Source: Candidatus Accumulibacter affinis
Lineage (GTDB): Bacteria > Pseudomonadota > Gammaproteobacteria > Burkholderiales > Rhodocyclaceae
Direction of reading: 5' to 3'
Length of the DNA: 64,000 nt
NCBI GenBank assembly: GCA_016713625.1
Contig: JADJOT010000004.1
Coordinates: forward strand, 62,001 to 126,000
Shown: positions 24,919-33,210 of the stretch, piece after piece
Layout: the number at the start of each line of letters is the position of its first letter
How positions within the stretch are numbered: the stretch's first letter is position 1
Program-made: the position numbers and the translations under genes
The notes under the pieces: model-generated
The model's input: the letters and a program-made list of their open reading frames with translations, nothing else
What the model was told of the DNA's origin: nothing
Databases searched by the model: none

Positions 24919-25773
24919 GTGGATCAAGCAGACCTATTTGAGACTGCAGCGGCCAGGTCCCTGTTGGACCAGTTGATAGAGGATTCACGTCTCTACCGAC
25001 AGGGAAAGGATTTCCGTGGGCTGCTGGACTTCGTCGTCCGACTCCGCAATTTTGCCCCGTTCAATGCTATGTTGCTGCAGGTGCAGAAGCCCGGCCTGAA
25101 CTACGCGGCATCTGCACGTGACTGGCGCGAACGCTTTGGTCGCACGATCAAGCCGGGGGCACGGCCATTGCTCATTCTCTGGCCGTTCGGCCCGGTAGCG
25201 TTGGTCTACGATCAGATGGATACCGAGGGCGAGCCACTACCGGAAGGCGTTTCAGCGTTTGCAGCCCATGGGGCTCTTGACCGTCTTGCGCTTGAGGGTT
25301 TCGCCCTGATGCTGGCCAAGAAATACGTCAAATGGAACAAGATCGATGCTGGAGATCTCAGGGCGGGCTCGATTGAGGTCGTGTTGCGCGCAAAGAAGAT
25401 CAATGATCCGTCCAGTTACCGGATGAACGTCAACCAGAATCACGATGCCAACGTGCAGTTCGCAACGGTGGCCCACGAGTTGGCGCACTTGTTCCTTGGG
25501 CATCTGGGCGCCGACAAATGGCTCAGTGTGCCGCTCCGCCCATCCCTTCAACAGGAACGCAGAGAACTGGAAGCAGAGTCTGTGGCGTTTATCGTCTGTG
25601 CCCGCAACGGGGTTGTGAGCAAGTCGGAAAGCTACCTCTCCGCCTACGTGAACGCAGACACCACTGTTGACCAGCTTGATCTGTATCAGATCATGCGGGC
25701 TGCTGGACAGGTCGAGGCGGTGCTCGGGCTGACAGCACACACCAAATACGATCGACCTCGAAAACCAAACTGA
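24919..25773 (+). CDS. ArdC/ImmA-like zincin metallopeptidase domain protein
   Basis: 284 residues. The core is ATVAHELAHLFLGHLG, an HExxH zinc motif, followed by ERRELEAESVAFIVCARNG with the glutamate expected as third ligand. The N-terminal half contains FAPFNAMLLQVQKPGLNYAASARDW and GARPLLILWPFGPVALVYDQ, the arrangement seen in ArdC-related and ImmA/IrrE-related proteins of plasmids and phages. A GTG start is set by GGGAGAAA directly before it. No helix-turn-helix is fused, and no ssDNA-binding ArdC domain is evident. Role could be anti-restriction or repressor cleavage; not decided. The IS4 element now separates it from its original promoter. Confidence 0.65.
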   Translation: MDQADLFETAAARSLLDQLIEDSRLYRQGKDFRGLLDFVVRLRNFAPFNAMLLQVQKPGLNYAASARDWRERFGRTIKPGARPLLILWPFGPVALVYDQMDTEGEPLPEGVSAFAAHGALDRLALEGFALMLAKKYVKWNKIDAGDLRAGSIEVVLRAKKINDPSSYRMNVNQNHDANVQFATVAHELAHLFLGHLGADKWLSVPLRPSLQQERRELEAESVAFIVCARNGVVSKSESYLSAYVNADTTVDQLDLYQIMRAAGQVEAVLGLTAHTKYDRPRKPN

Positions 25774-25868
25774 GGCCTCGCGGGCGAGGTTGATCAATAA
25801 CTTGCGAAGTGCTCGCCTGGCAAGGTTCTGCGCGAGTGGCAGGGTACAAGATGCCGGTCATTTTCTCC

Positions 25869-25891
25869 GACTTGTACCCGGACTTGTACCC
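25869..25891. repeat. Tandem repeat near the island end
   Basis: GACTTGTACCC twice, 12-bp period, between the last island gene and the tRNA terminator. Short direct repeats close to a tRNA 3' end are often recombinase arm sites, so this is a candidate arm-type site. Confidence 0.45.
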
Positions 25892-25907
25892 TAGCGAGCC
25901 ATAAAGC

Positions 25908-25933
25908 AAAAAGGCCAATCCGAAGATTGGCCT
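25908..25933 (-). terminator. Intrinsic terminator of tRNA-Arg
   Basis: On the minus strand AGGCCAATC-TTCG-GATTGGCCT forms a perfect 9-bp stem with a stable TTCG loop, followed directly by TTTTT. It lies 16 bp after the tRNA CCA end. Confidence 0.88.
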
Positions 25934-25949
25934 AAGTGCTTGATTCTAT

Positions 25950-26026
25950 TGGCACGCCCGGAGCGATTCGAACGCCCGACCCCTTGGTTCGTAGCCAAGT
26001 ACTCTATCCAGCTGAGCTACGGGCGC
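25950..26026 (-). tRNA. tRNA-Arg (anticodon ACG), CCA encoded
   Basis: 77-nt cloverleaf: acceptor GCGCCCG / CGGGCGT with a G-T first pair, D-arm TAGCTCAGCTGGATAGAGT, anticodon stem CTTGG / CCAAG around CTACGAA giving ACG, T-arm with GTTCGAATC, discriminator G then CCA. ACG is normally modified to ICG and reads CGU, CGC and CGA. The 3' end faces the accessory island, the usual orientation for an integration site. Confidence 0.95.
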
Positions 26027-26195
26027 CTTGCCTTGGTTAAGCCTCAGATTATACCGAGCGGCCAGGTCTCACTCAAGCACTATTTGCAGATCGCTGCAGG
26101 ACCTGGCTGGCGGCTCGGCGGAACTACTGCGTGGGAGATTTTTTGGCCGTACCGGTCGGAAGCGGCGGTGGACAGTCCAAATCTCGATCGCCGCA

Positions 26196-28838
26196 TCAGT
26201 CCAGAGCTCGCCCGACGATCTCGCGCACGTCTGACGACAGGCCGTTGATCGCCCGCAAGCCTTCGAGTGCGGATCGCGCGTGCGCCTGGCGGAGGGCGTC
26301 GAACCTCGTCCAGCGATCGAAGCGCCGCGCGAGACGTGCCGCAACCTGTGGGTTGATGCGATCAACTTGCTCGATCTGCCCGGCGAGGAAGCGGTAGCCA
26401 CTGCCGTCGGCAGCATGAAAGCGGACGTGGTTGTTGCCGAAAGTGTTGATCAGCGCGTAAACCTTGTTCGGATTGTCCAGGTCGAACGCCGGGTGAACGA
26501 GCAGGCCCTGCACTACCGTCAGCGTGTCGGGCAGCCGGCTCGAGGCCTGCACCGATAGCCACTTGTCCACCACCAGCGCTTGGCCATGCCAGCGCTCGTA
26601 GAAAGCGGCGAGGGCCTGGACGCGTTCGGGGCAGTCGTGTTGTGCCAGGGTGGCGAGAGCGGCGAACTGGTCGCTCATGTTGTCGGCCGACGCGAACTGG
26701 CGTATCGCCATGGCCCGCATCTCGGCAGTATCGAGTTCGCTCAGGTAGCCGAGGCAGAGGTTGCGCAGGGCGCGGCGTCCGGCAGCGTCCGGGGTCGGCT
26801 GGTAGGGGCCACTCGCTGCCAGGGAGTCGTAGCACTGCCTGAACTCGTCGCACAATTTTTCGGCAAGAAAGCGGCGCAGGCCATTGCGGGCGGTGTGCAG
26901 GGCGTCGGGGGCGACGCTGGCGATCTCTTCGGCGAGTGTCGCTTCGCCGGGCAGGGTCAGTACTTCAGCGGCGAAAGCCGGATCCGCCTCGGCGCGTGCC
27001 AGAACCTGCGCGGCTGCGGCAGCAAAGCTCTGCGGCCAGTGCGCCGGCCGGCCGGCCGAGATTTCCTCGGTGGCGGCAAGGATCAGCCGGCTGGCCAGGC
27101 GTTGTCCGGCCTCCCAGCGGTTGAAAGGGTCGCTGTCGTGGGCGAGGAGGTGACCGAGGTCTTCGTCGCGCCAGTCGTAATCAAGGATCACGGGTGCCGA
27201 AAATTCACGCAACAGCGAGGGGACCGGGGCCGCTGGCAAATCTTCGAAGACGAAACGCTGTTCGCTTTCGGTCAGGGCGAGGACGCGAGTCGTTCGTCCC
27301 TGCTCGGCATTGCCGCGGTCTCCGGCCATTCGCAGCGGCAGGTCTGCGCCATCCGGCCCGATCAGCCCGATCGCCACCGGGATGTGGAATGGCAGGCTGG
27401 CTTCCCTGGCGGTCGGCCGCGACTGTGACAGCGTCAGGACGTAGCGACCGGTGGTCGGGTCATAGCTGCCGCTGGCATGCAGTCTCGGCGTGCCGGCGTG
27501 ATCGTACCAGCGTTTGAACTGACTCAGGTCGACACCCGAAGCGTCAGCCATCGCGGCGACGAAGTCGTCGCAAGTCACGGCCTGGCCGTCGTGGCGCGCG
27601 AAGTAGAGATCCATGCCGCGCCGAAAGGCTGGTTTGCCGATCAGCGTCTGGATCATGCGTACCACCTCCGCACCCTTTTCATAGACGGTGCTGGTATAGA
27701 AATTGTTGATCTCGATGTACGAGTCGGGGCGTACCGGATGCGCCATCGGACCGGCATCTTCGGGAAACTGCGCGGCGCGCAACGCCCGCACGTCGCGGAT
27801 GCGGGTGACCGCGCGGCTGTGCATGTCGGCTCCGAATTCCTGATCACGGAAAACGGTCAGCCCTTCCTTCAGCGAGAGCTGGAACCAGTCACGGCAGGTG
27901 ACGCGGTTGCCGGTCCAGTTATGGAAGTACTCGTGCGCGACGACGCGGTCAATGTTCTGATAATCGGCATCGGTGGCGGTGTCGGCACGAGCCAGCACGT
28001 ACTTGGTGTTGAAGATGTTCAGCCCCTTGTTTTCCATCGCCCCCATGTTGAAGTCGCCGACGGCAACGATCATGTAGTGGTCGAGGTCGCATTCGAGCCC
28101 GAAGACCTGTTCGTCCCAGTGCATCGAGCGCTGCAGTGCGTCCATCGCATGCGCGCACTGGTCGAGCTTGCCCGGCTCGACGAAAACCGCGAGCTGAACC
28201 TGGCGACCGCTGCTGGTGGTGAAATGACCGCGCAGCACATCGAGGCGGGCGGCCACCAGTGCGAACAGGTAGCAGGGCTTGGCGAACGGGTCCTCCCAGC
28301 GGACCCAGTGGCGGCCGCCTTCTTCGTCACCGCTGCCGATCGGGTTGCCGTTGCTCAGCAGTACTGGCAGGCTGGCCTGGTCAGCGTGCAGGGTGACGAC
28401 ATAACGCGACATGATGTCCGGGCGATCCGGGAACCAGGTGATTCTGCGGAAGCCCTGCGCTTCGCACTGGGTGAAGTAACCGTCCTTGGAGCGATAGAGT
28501 CCCGACAGACTGCTGTTGTGATCGGGATCGATCCGCACGAGTATGCTCAGAGTCAGCGAGTCCGGCGGATTTTCGATGGTCAGCAGCGTTTCGCTGCAAT
28601 GGTAACGATCTTCGCTGAGGGTCTTGCCATCGATCGCCACCGACCGCGTTGCGAGTCCATGCCCGTCGAGTTGCAGCGCCTGTCCGGGGGCGACGGCCGG
28701 GTTGCGCCGCAGGCACAGGTGGCTGCTGACCAGTATCCCGTCGTTGTGGAACTGCACATCCAGTTCAACGCTATCTACCAGGAAGGGCGGCGGTTGGTAG
28801 TCGTGACGATGGATGAGTTGCGGAGTTTTGGTGTTCAT
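26196..28838 (-). CDS. pepN: Aminopeptidase N (M1 family)
   Basis: 880-residue zinc aminopeptidase that removes N-terminal residues from peptides in the cytosol. Substrate-anchoring GAMEN (MGAMENKGLNIF), zinc site HEYFHNWTGNRVTCRDWFQLSLKEG (HExxH plus the Glu 18 residues on) and the catalytic Tyr segment are all present. Length fits E. coli PepN (870). I chose the ATG giving MNTKTPQLIHRHDYQPPPF, matching the family start; an ATG four codons earlier is possible. It is the first core gene beyond tRNA-Arg and is transcribed toward it. Confidence 0.93.
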   Translation of the reverse strand: MNTKTPQLIHRHDYQPPPFLVDSVELDVQFHNDGILVSSHLCLRRNPAVAPGQALQLDGHGLATRSVAIDGKTLSEDRYHCSETLLTIENPPDSLTLSILVRIDPDHNSSLSGLYRSKDGYFTQCEAQGFRRITWFPDRPDIMSRYVVTLHADQASLPVLLSNGNPIGSGDEEGGRHWVRWEDPFAKPCYLFALVAARLDVLRGHFTTSSGRQVQLAVFVEPGKLDQCAHAMDALQRSMHWDEQVFGLECDLDHYMIVAVGDFNMGAMENKGLNIFNTKYVLARADTATDADYQNIDRVVAHEYFHNWTGNRVTCRDWFQLSLKEGLTVFRDQEFGADMHSRAVTRIRDVRALRAAQFPEDAGPMAHPVRPDSYIEINNFYTSTVYEKGAEVVRMIQTLIGKPAFRRGMDLYFARHDGQAVTCDDFVAAMADASGVDLSQFKRWYDHAGTPRLHASGSYDPTTGRYVLTLSQSRPTAREASLPFHIPVAIGLIGPDGADLPLRMAGDRGNAEQGRTTRVLALTESEQRFVFEDLPAAPVPSLLREFSAPVILDYDWRDEDLGHLLAHDSDPFNRWEAGQRLASRLILAATEEISAGRPAHWPQSFAAAAAQVLARAEADPAFAAEVLTLPGEATLAEEIASVAPDALHTARNGLRRFLAEKLCDEFRQCYDSLAASGPYQPTPDAAGRRALRNLCLGYLSELDTAEMRAMAIRQFASADNMSDQFAALATLAQHDCPERVQALAAFYERWHGQALVVDKWLSVQASSRLPDTLTVVQGLLVHPAFDLDNPNKVYALINTFGNNHVRFHAADGSGYRFLAGQIEQVDRINPQVAARLARRFDRWTRFDALRQAHARSALEGLRAINGLSSDVREIVGRALD

Positions 28839-28881
28839 CAGTAGGTCCATGTTGTTCTGCCGGTCTGGCCTGGCGCGGCGC

Positions 28882-28995
28882 TCACTGCTTTTTCAGCAAG
28901 CCGGCTCTGTTCCGTTGCTCGGCAAGGCCTTCCGCAAGTTTTCGGTAGTCCGTCGCGTTGGGGTGGATGGGGTCATGAATTTGCCAGCCGCTCAT
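28882..28995 (-). pseudogene. C-terminal remnant of a GDSL/SGNH hydrolase
   Basis: A 37-codon ORF whose sequence WQIHDPIHPNATDYRKLAEGLAE is the last conserved block (DxxH, carrying the catalytic Asp and His) of GDSL-type esterases. There is an in-frame stop just before its ATG and no upstream blocks, so the rest of the gene is gone. It sits between prmB and pepN. Confidence 0.45.
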
Positions 28996-29030
28996 CGCCG
29001 GTTAATGACGCGGAGGTCCTGGTGCTTGCT

Positions 29031-29924
29031 TCACGGCAGCTCATCGCGATGCAACAGGAAAACGTACTGATCACCAGCGCTGGTGTCCAGCCAGGTGAAT
29101 GGCGTTGCCGGGAAAGCGGTTTCAAGGGCTTCCCGGTTGTGACCGATCTCGACGACCAGCAGGCCGTGCGGTTTCAGGTGCCGGCGCGCAGCGGCGAGGA
29201 TGGCGCGGGTCAGATCGAGTCCGTCGTCGCCGCTGGCCAGCGCAAGTTCAGGTTCATGCCGGTACTCGTCGGGGAGAGTGGCCATCGCGGCGGCATTGAC
29301 GTAGGGCGGGTTGCTGATGATCAGATCGTAGCGCTGGCTCTTGACGGCGGCGAAGAGGTTGCCCTCGACGAGGCGAATACGTGCCGCGAGGTCGTAATCG
29401 GCGACGTTGCGACGGGCGACGGCGAGAGCATCGGGCGAGAGGTCGACAGCGTCGATGCTCGCCGCAGGGAAGCTGTGCGCCGCGAGAATCGCCAGGCAGC
29501 CGGATCCGGTGCACAGGTCGAGGACGCTGGTCACCGCGTCGGCATCGTCGAGCCAGGGTGCCAGTTGCTCGCGCAGCAATTCGGCGATGAACGAGCGCGG
29601 AACGATGACCCGCTGGTCGACATAGAAACGATATTCGCCCAGCCAGGCCTCGTTGGTCAGGTAGGCGACCGGCAGCCGTTCCTGAATGCGGCGCTCGATG
29701 AGGCGCAGCACCAGCGAGCGTTCGTCGCTGGTCAGTCTTGCCTCGAGGAAGGGTTCGAGTCGATCGAGCGGCAGATGCAGGCTGCGCAGCAACAGATAGA
29801 CGGCCTCGTCCCAGGCGTTGTCGGAACCGTGCCCGAAAAACAGCTGTGCCTCGTTGAAACGGCTAACCGCGAAGCGCAGCAGATCGCGCAGCGTCGAAAG
29901 CTCGGTCTGGGCCTGCTCAGACAT
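29031..29924 (-). CDS. prmB: Ribosomal protein uL3 N5-glutamine methyltransferase
   Basis: 297-residue S-adenosylmethionine-dependent enzyme that methylates a glutamine of ribosomal protein uL3. It has the PrmB-type N-terminal helical domain (TLRDLLRFAVSRFNEAQLFFGHGSDNAWDEAVYLLL), the SAM motif VLDLCTGSGCLAI and the catalytic LIISNPPYVN. The FFGHGSDNAWDEA block separates it from PrmC, which lacks it. Start ATG chosen at MSEQAQTELSTL; a longer upstream reading overlaps dapE and has no conserved sequence. Last gene of the dapC-dapD-pilU-dapE group, 53 bp after dapE. Confidence 0.9.
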   Translation of the reverse strand: MSEQAQTELSTLRDLLRFAVSRFNEAQLFFGHGSDNAWDEAVYLLLRSLHLPLDRLEPFLEARLTSDERSLVLRLIERRIQERLPVAYLTNEAWLGEYRFYVDQRVIVPRSFIAELLREQLAPWLDDADAVTSVLDLCTGSGCLAILAAHSFPAASIDAVDLSPDALAVARRNVADYDLAARIRLVEGNLFAAVKSQRYDLIISNPPYVNAAAMATLPDEYRHEPELALASGDDGLDLTRAILAAARRHLKPHGLLVVEIGHNREALETAFPATPFTWLDTSAGDQYVFLLHRDELP

Positions 29925-29977
29925 CACCCGGAGCGTCACCTGCGCGACTTCGGAAACCCCCCTCGCGGCCAGATCGG

Positions 29978-31156
29978 TCACGACGGCTCGGACCGGGAAT
30001 GTCGAGCAAGGTCCTGACCGCTGGCTGGCAGCAACGCTTCGAGAAGGCGGCGATAAATGGCGGCCAGCTGCGGCAGGGCAGCCGCTTCGATGCATTCGTT
30101 GACCTGATGGATGCTGGCATTGACCGGGCCAATTTCGAGGACCTGCGGACAGATCTCGGCGATGAAGCGCCCGTCCGAGGTGCCGCCGGTCGTCGACAGC
30201 TCGGCGTCGCAGCCGGTTTCGGCGCGAATCGCCAGCAGCGCGGCGTCGATCAGGGCACCCCGACCGGTCAGGAAGGGTCTTGCAGCAAGCGTCCAGACGA
30301 TGTCGTAGTGCAGGCCATGTCGGTCGAGCAACTCGCACAGACCGGCCTGCAGCCTTTCCGGCGTGCTCGCGGTGCCGAAGCGGAAGTTGCCGTCGATAAC
30401 GATGCTGCCGGGGATCACGTTAGCGGCGCCGGTGCCGGCGTGGATGTTGGAGACTTGCCAGGTGGTCGGCGGGAAAAACTCGTTGCCTTCGTCCCAACGG
30501 GTTGCCGCCAGTTCGGCAATCGCCGGTGCCGCCAGATGGATCGGGTTTCTTGCCAGATGCGGGTAGGCGATGTGGCCCTGGATGCCCTTGACGGTGAGCT
30601 TCGCCGACAGTGATCCGCGGCGGCCATTCTTGATCATGTCGCCGAGGCGACGCGTCGCGGTGGGCTCGCCGACAATGCAGTAGTCGATCCACACGCCGCG
30701 CTGACGCAGGGTATCCGTAACGACCACGGTGCCATCGATGGCATCGCCTTCCTCATCCGAGGTGAGCAGGAAAGCGAGCGACCCCTGATGTGCCGGCCGA
30801 GCGGCGACGAAGGCCTCGGCTGCGGTCACGAAGGCAGCCAGCGACGATTTCATGTCGGCGGCGCCGCGCCCGTACAGCAAACCCCCTTTCTGTACGGGTT
30901 GAAAAGGGTCGCTGTGCCATTGTTCCAGTGGCCCGCTTGGCACGACGTCGGTGTGGCCGGCGAGACAGAGCAGCGGTTGGCCATCGCCGCGGCGTGCCCA
31001 GAGGTTGCTGACCTCGCCGCGATTCATGAATTCGCAGGCGAAGCCGATGGCTTCGAGACGGCTGGCGATGATCTGCAGGCAACCGGCGTCTGCCGGCGTG
31101 ACCGAGCGCCGGGAAATCAGTTGCTCGGCAAGGGCGAGCGTGCGGTCACTGGCCAT
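29978..31156 (-). CDS. dapE: Succinyl-diaminopimelate desuccinylase
   Basis: 392-residue M20 metallohydrolase; it converts N-succinyl-L,L-diaminopimelate to L,L-diaminopimelate in lysine and peptidoglycan synthesis. Motifs: LCLAGHTDVVPSG, YGRGAADMKSSLAAF, TSDEEGDAIDGT, GTSDGRFI and a final NASIHQVNECI, supplying the two-zinc ligands. ATG chosen at MASDRTLALAEQLISRRSVTP; it overlaps the end of pilU by 11 bp. Two other genes of the same pathway, dapC and dapD, are in the same transcription unit. Confidence 0.93.
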   Translation of the reverse strand: MASDRTLALAEQLISRRSVTPADAGCLQIIASRLEAIGFACEFMNRGEVSNLWARRGDGQPLLCLAGHTDVVPSGPLEQWHSDPFQPVQKGGLLYGRGAADMKSSLAAFVTAAEAFVAARPAHQGSLAFLLTSDEEGDAIDGTVVVTDTLRQRGVWIDYCIVGEPTATRRLGDMIKNGRRGSLSAKLTVKGIQGHIAYPHLARNPIHLAAPAIAELAATRWDEGNEFFPPTTWQVSNIHAGTGAANVIPGSIVIDGNFRFGTASTPERLQAGLCELLDRHGLHYDIVWTLAARPFLTGRGALIDAALLAIRAETGCDAELSTTGGTSDGRFIAEICPQVLEIGPVNASIHQVNECIEAAALPQLAAIYRRLLEALLPASGQDLARHSRSEPS

Positions 31157-32351
31157 CACTGGTGCCCGTCTCTTCGCCCGCAGCCTCGTCCAGGCTGAGC
31201 GTGAACTCCTTGTACGAAGGGCCGCCCGGATCGGTGAGAGAGAGGTCGAAGACGGCATCTTTCGACTTGTCTTCATTTCCCGCGCCGGCGCCGGCCTGGT
31301 AGTTGTTGATCAGCCACGACAGGTTGGTTGATGAGTCGGCATTGAGCAGCGCTTCCTGCAGGGTGATCACATTCGAGCGATAAAGCCGGACGAGGTCCTG
31401 CTCGAAGGTCTGCGATCCCGGGGCGAGACTTTGCTCCATCGCTTCCTTGAGGGCGGGCACATCACCATGCTCGATCAGTTCCTGCACGTGATAACTGTTG
31501 AGCAATACTTCGACCGCTGGGGTCAGTTGGCCATCCCTTTTCTTGACCAGACGCTGCGAAACGATCGCCTTGAGACTCACCGAGAGGTCCATATACAGCG
31601 CCGAACGGCTGTCCGAAGGGAAGAAGTTGATGATGCGGTTGAGTGCGTGATAGCTGTTGTTGGCATGCAGCGTGCCGAGGCAGAGGTGGCCGGTCTGGGC
31701 GTAGGCCATGGCCGCCTGCATGGTCTGCTTGTCACGGATTTCGCCGATCAGGATGCAGTCGGGCGCCTGTCGCATGGCGTTCTTCAAGGCATCTTCCCAG
31801 GTGAGGGTATCCATGCCGATCTCGCGCTGGTTGACCAGCGACTTCTTGTGCTTGAACAGATACTCGATCGGGTCCTCGATGGTGAGAATGTGTCCCGTAC
31901 AATGGGCGTTGCGATGATCGAGCATCGCTGCCAGGGTGGTCGATTTCCCCGATCCGGTCGAGCCGACGACCAGCATCAGACCACGTCTTTCCATGATCAG
32001 GTCGGCCAGTATCGAGGGCAGCATCAGCGAATCGAGTGGCGGGATATTGCCGGCGACGTAACGTACGACGATCGAGATCGAGCGGCGCTGCCGGAACAGA
32101 TTGATCCGGAAGTTCCCGAGACTGGCTACCCCGAAAGAGACGTTCATCTCCTTCGTTTTTTCGAAGATCTCTGCCTGTTCCGGAGTCAGCAGTTCGCTGG
32201 CGATCTTCTCGATCATCGCCGGTTCCATGACCTGCTGATTGACCGGTACGCTATTGCCCTGGATCTTGATGTGGATCGGTGCCCCGGCACAGATGAAGAT
32301 GTCCGAGGCTTGCCGCTCCGCCATCACATGGAAGAGCTTTTCGAGGATCAT
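31146..32351 (-). CDS. pilU: Type IV pilus retraction ATPase PilU-like
   Basis: 401-residue hexameric ATPase of the PilT/PilU group, driving pilus retraction. VVGSTGSGKSTTLAAMLDHRN is the Walker A, LTIEDPIEYLFKHKKS the Asp box, ILIGEIRDKQTM the Walker B and TGHLCLGTLHANNSYHALNRI the His box. Overall length and the Gln/Gly-rich acidic tail after residue 350 fit PilU rather than PilT. Placement between dapD and dapE is a known betaproteobacterial arrangement. Confidence 0.87.
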   Translation of the reverse strand: MILEKLFHVMAERQASDIFICAGAPIHIKIQGNSVPVNQQVMEPAMIEKIASELLTPEQAEIFEKTKEMNVSFGVASLGNFRINLFRQRRSISIVVRYVAGNIPPLDSLMLPSILADLIMERRGLMLVVGSTGSGKSTTLAAMLDHRNAHCTGHILTIEDPIEYLFKHKKSLVNQREIGMDTLTWEDALKNAMRQAPDCILIGEIRDKQTMQAAMAYAQTGHLCLGTLHANNSYHALNRIINFFPSDSRSALYMDLSVSLKAIVSQRLVKKRDGQLTPAVEVLLNSYHVQELIEHGDVPALKEAMEQSLAPGSQTFEQDLVRLYRSNVITLQEALLNADSSTNLSWLINNYQAGAGAGNEDKSKDAVFDLSLTDPGGPSYKEFTLSLDEAAGEETGTSDGQ

Positions 32352-32388
32352 CCTGATGTCGGCTCAGGGCGACTCGATGAGGGCGCGC

Positions 32389-33210
32389 TCAATCGCCACG
32401 CAGCAGATCATTGATGCTGGTCTTGGCGCGCGTGCCGGCGTCGACCTTCTTGACGATCACCGCGCAATAGAGGCTGTAGCTGCCATCCCTGGCAGGCAGA
32501 TTGCCGGACACCACCACTGATCCCGGCGGTACGCGGCCATAGCTCACGGTACCGGTATCGCGATCATAGATCCTGGTGGACTGGCCCAGATAAACGCCCA
32601 TCGAGATCACCGAGCCCTCGCCGATGATGACTCCCTCGACGACTTCCGAGCGGGCACCGATGAAGCAGTTGTCCTCGATGATCGTCGGGTTGGCCTGCAG
32701 CGGCTCGAGCACGCCGCCGATACCGACGCCACCCGAGAGGTGTACGTTCTTGCCGATCTGCGCGCAGGACCCGACGGTTGCCCAGGTGTCGACCATCGTG
32801 CCGTCATCGACATAGGCGCCGATATTGACGTACGAAGGCATCAGCACCACGTTCCTGCCGATGAAGGCGCCGCGGCGGGCGGTCGCCGGGGGAACGACGC
32901 GGAAGCCGCCGCGCGCGAATTTCTCGCTGTCGTAACTGGCAAACTTGTTCGGCACCTTGTCGAAGTAGCGCATCGCGCCGCCATCGATCAAGGTGTTCTC
33001 CTGCAGGCGAAATGAAAGCAGCACCGCTTTCTTGATCCATTGGTGCGTGACCCAGTCGCCATCCCTCTTTTCGGCGACGCGCAGGCTGCCTTCGTCAAGC
33101 TGGCTGAGGACCTCGGCGACGGCCTCGCCAATGGCTGCCGGAGCCTGGCCAGGCTGTAAGGAACTACGGTTTTCCCACGCCTCATCGATAATCTGCTGGA
33201 TTGCCTGCAT
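32389..33210 (-). CDS. dapD: Tetrahydrodipicolinate N-succinyltransferase
   Basis: 273-residue left-handed beta-helix transferase making N-succinyl-2-amino-6-ketopimelate from tetrahydrodipicolinate and succinyl-CoA. Hexapeptide repeats run from about residue 100 (VVPPATARRGAFIGRNVVLMPSYVNIGAYVDDGTMVDTWATVGSCAQIGKNVHLSGGVGIGGVLEPL in outline). Length matches E. coli DapD (274). ATG chosen at MQAIQQIIDEAWENR; it lies inside the 3' end of dapC (29-bp overlap). Confidence 0.95.
   Translation of the reverse strand: MQAIQQIIDEAWENRSSLQPGQAPAAIGEAVAEVLSQLDEGSLRVAEKRDGDWVTHQWIKKAVLLSFRLQENTLIDGGAMRYFDKVPNKFASYDSEKFARGGFRVVPPATARRGAFIGRNVVLMPSYVNIGAYVDDGTMVDTWATVGSCAQIGKNVHLSGGVGIGGVLEPLQANPTIIEDNCFIGARSEVVEGVIIGEGSVISMGVYLGQSTRIYDRDTGTVSYGRVPPGSVVVSGNLPARDGSYSLYCAVIVKKVDAGTRAKTSINDLLRGD

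Noticed and set aside
25691..25918. Possible integrase end next to tRNA-Arg on the minus strand
   Set aside because: GYKSGYKS comes only from the 12-bp tandem repeat; no tyrosine recombinase motif, and most of it is antisense to the zincin gene.
27477..28844. 455-codon open frame antisense to pepN
   Set aside because: pepN is complete with HExxH and GAMEN motifs on the other strand.
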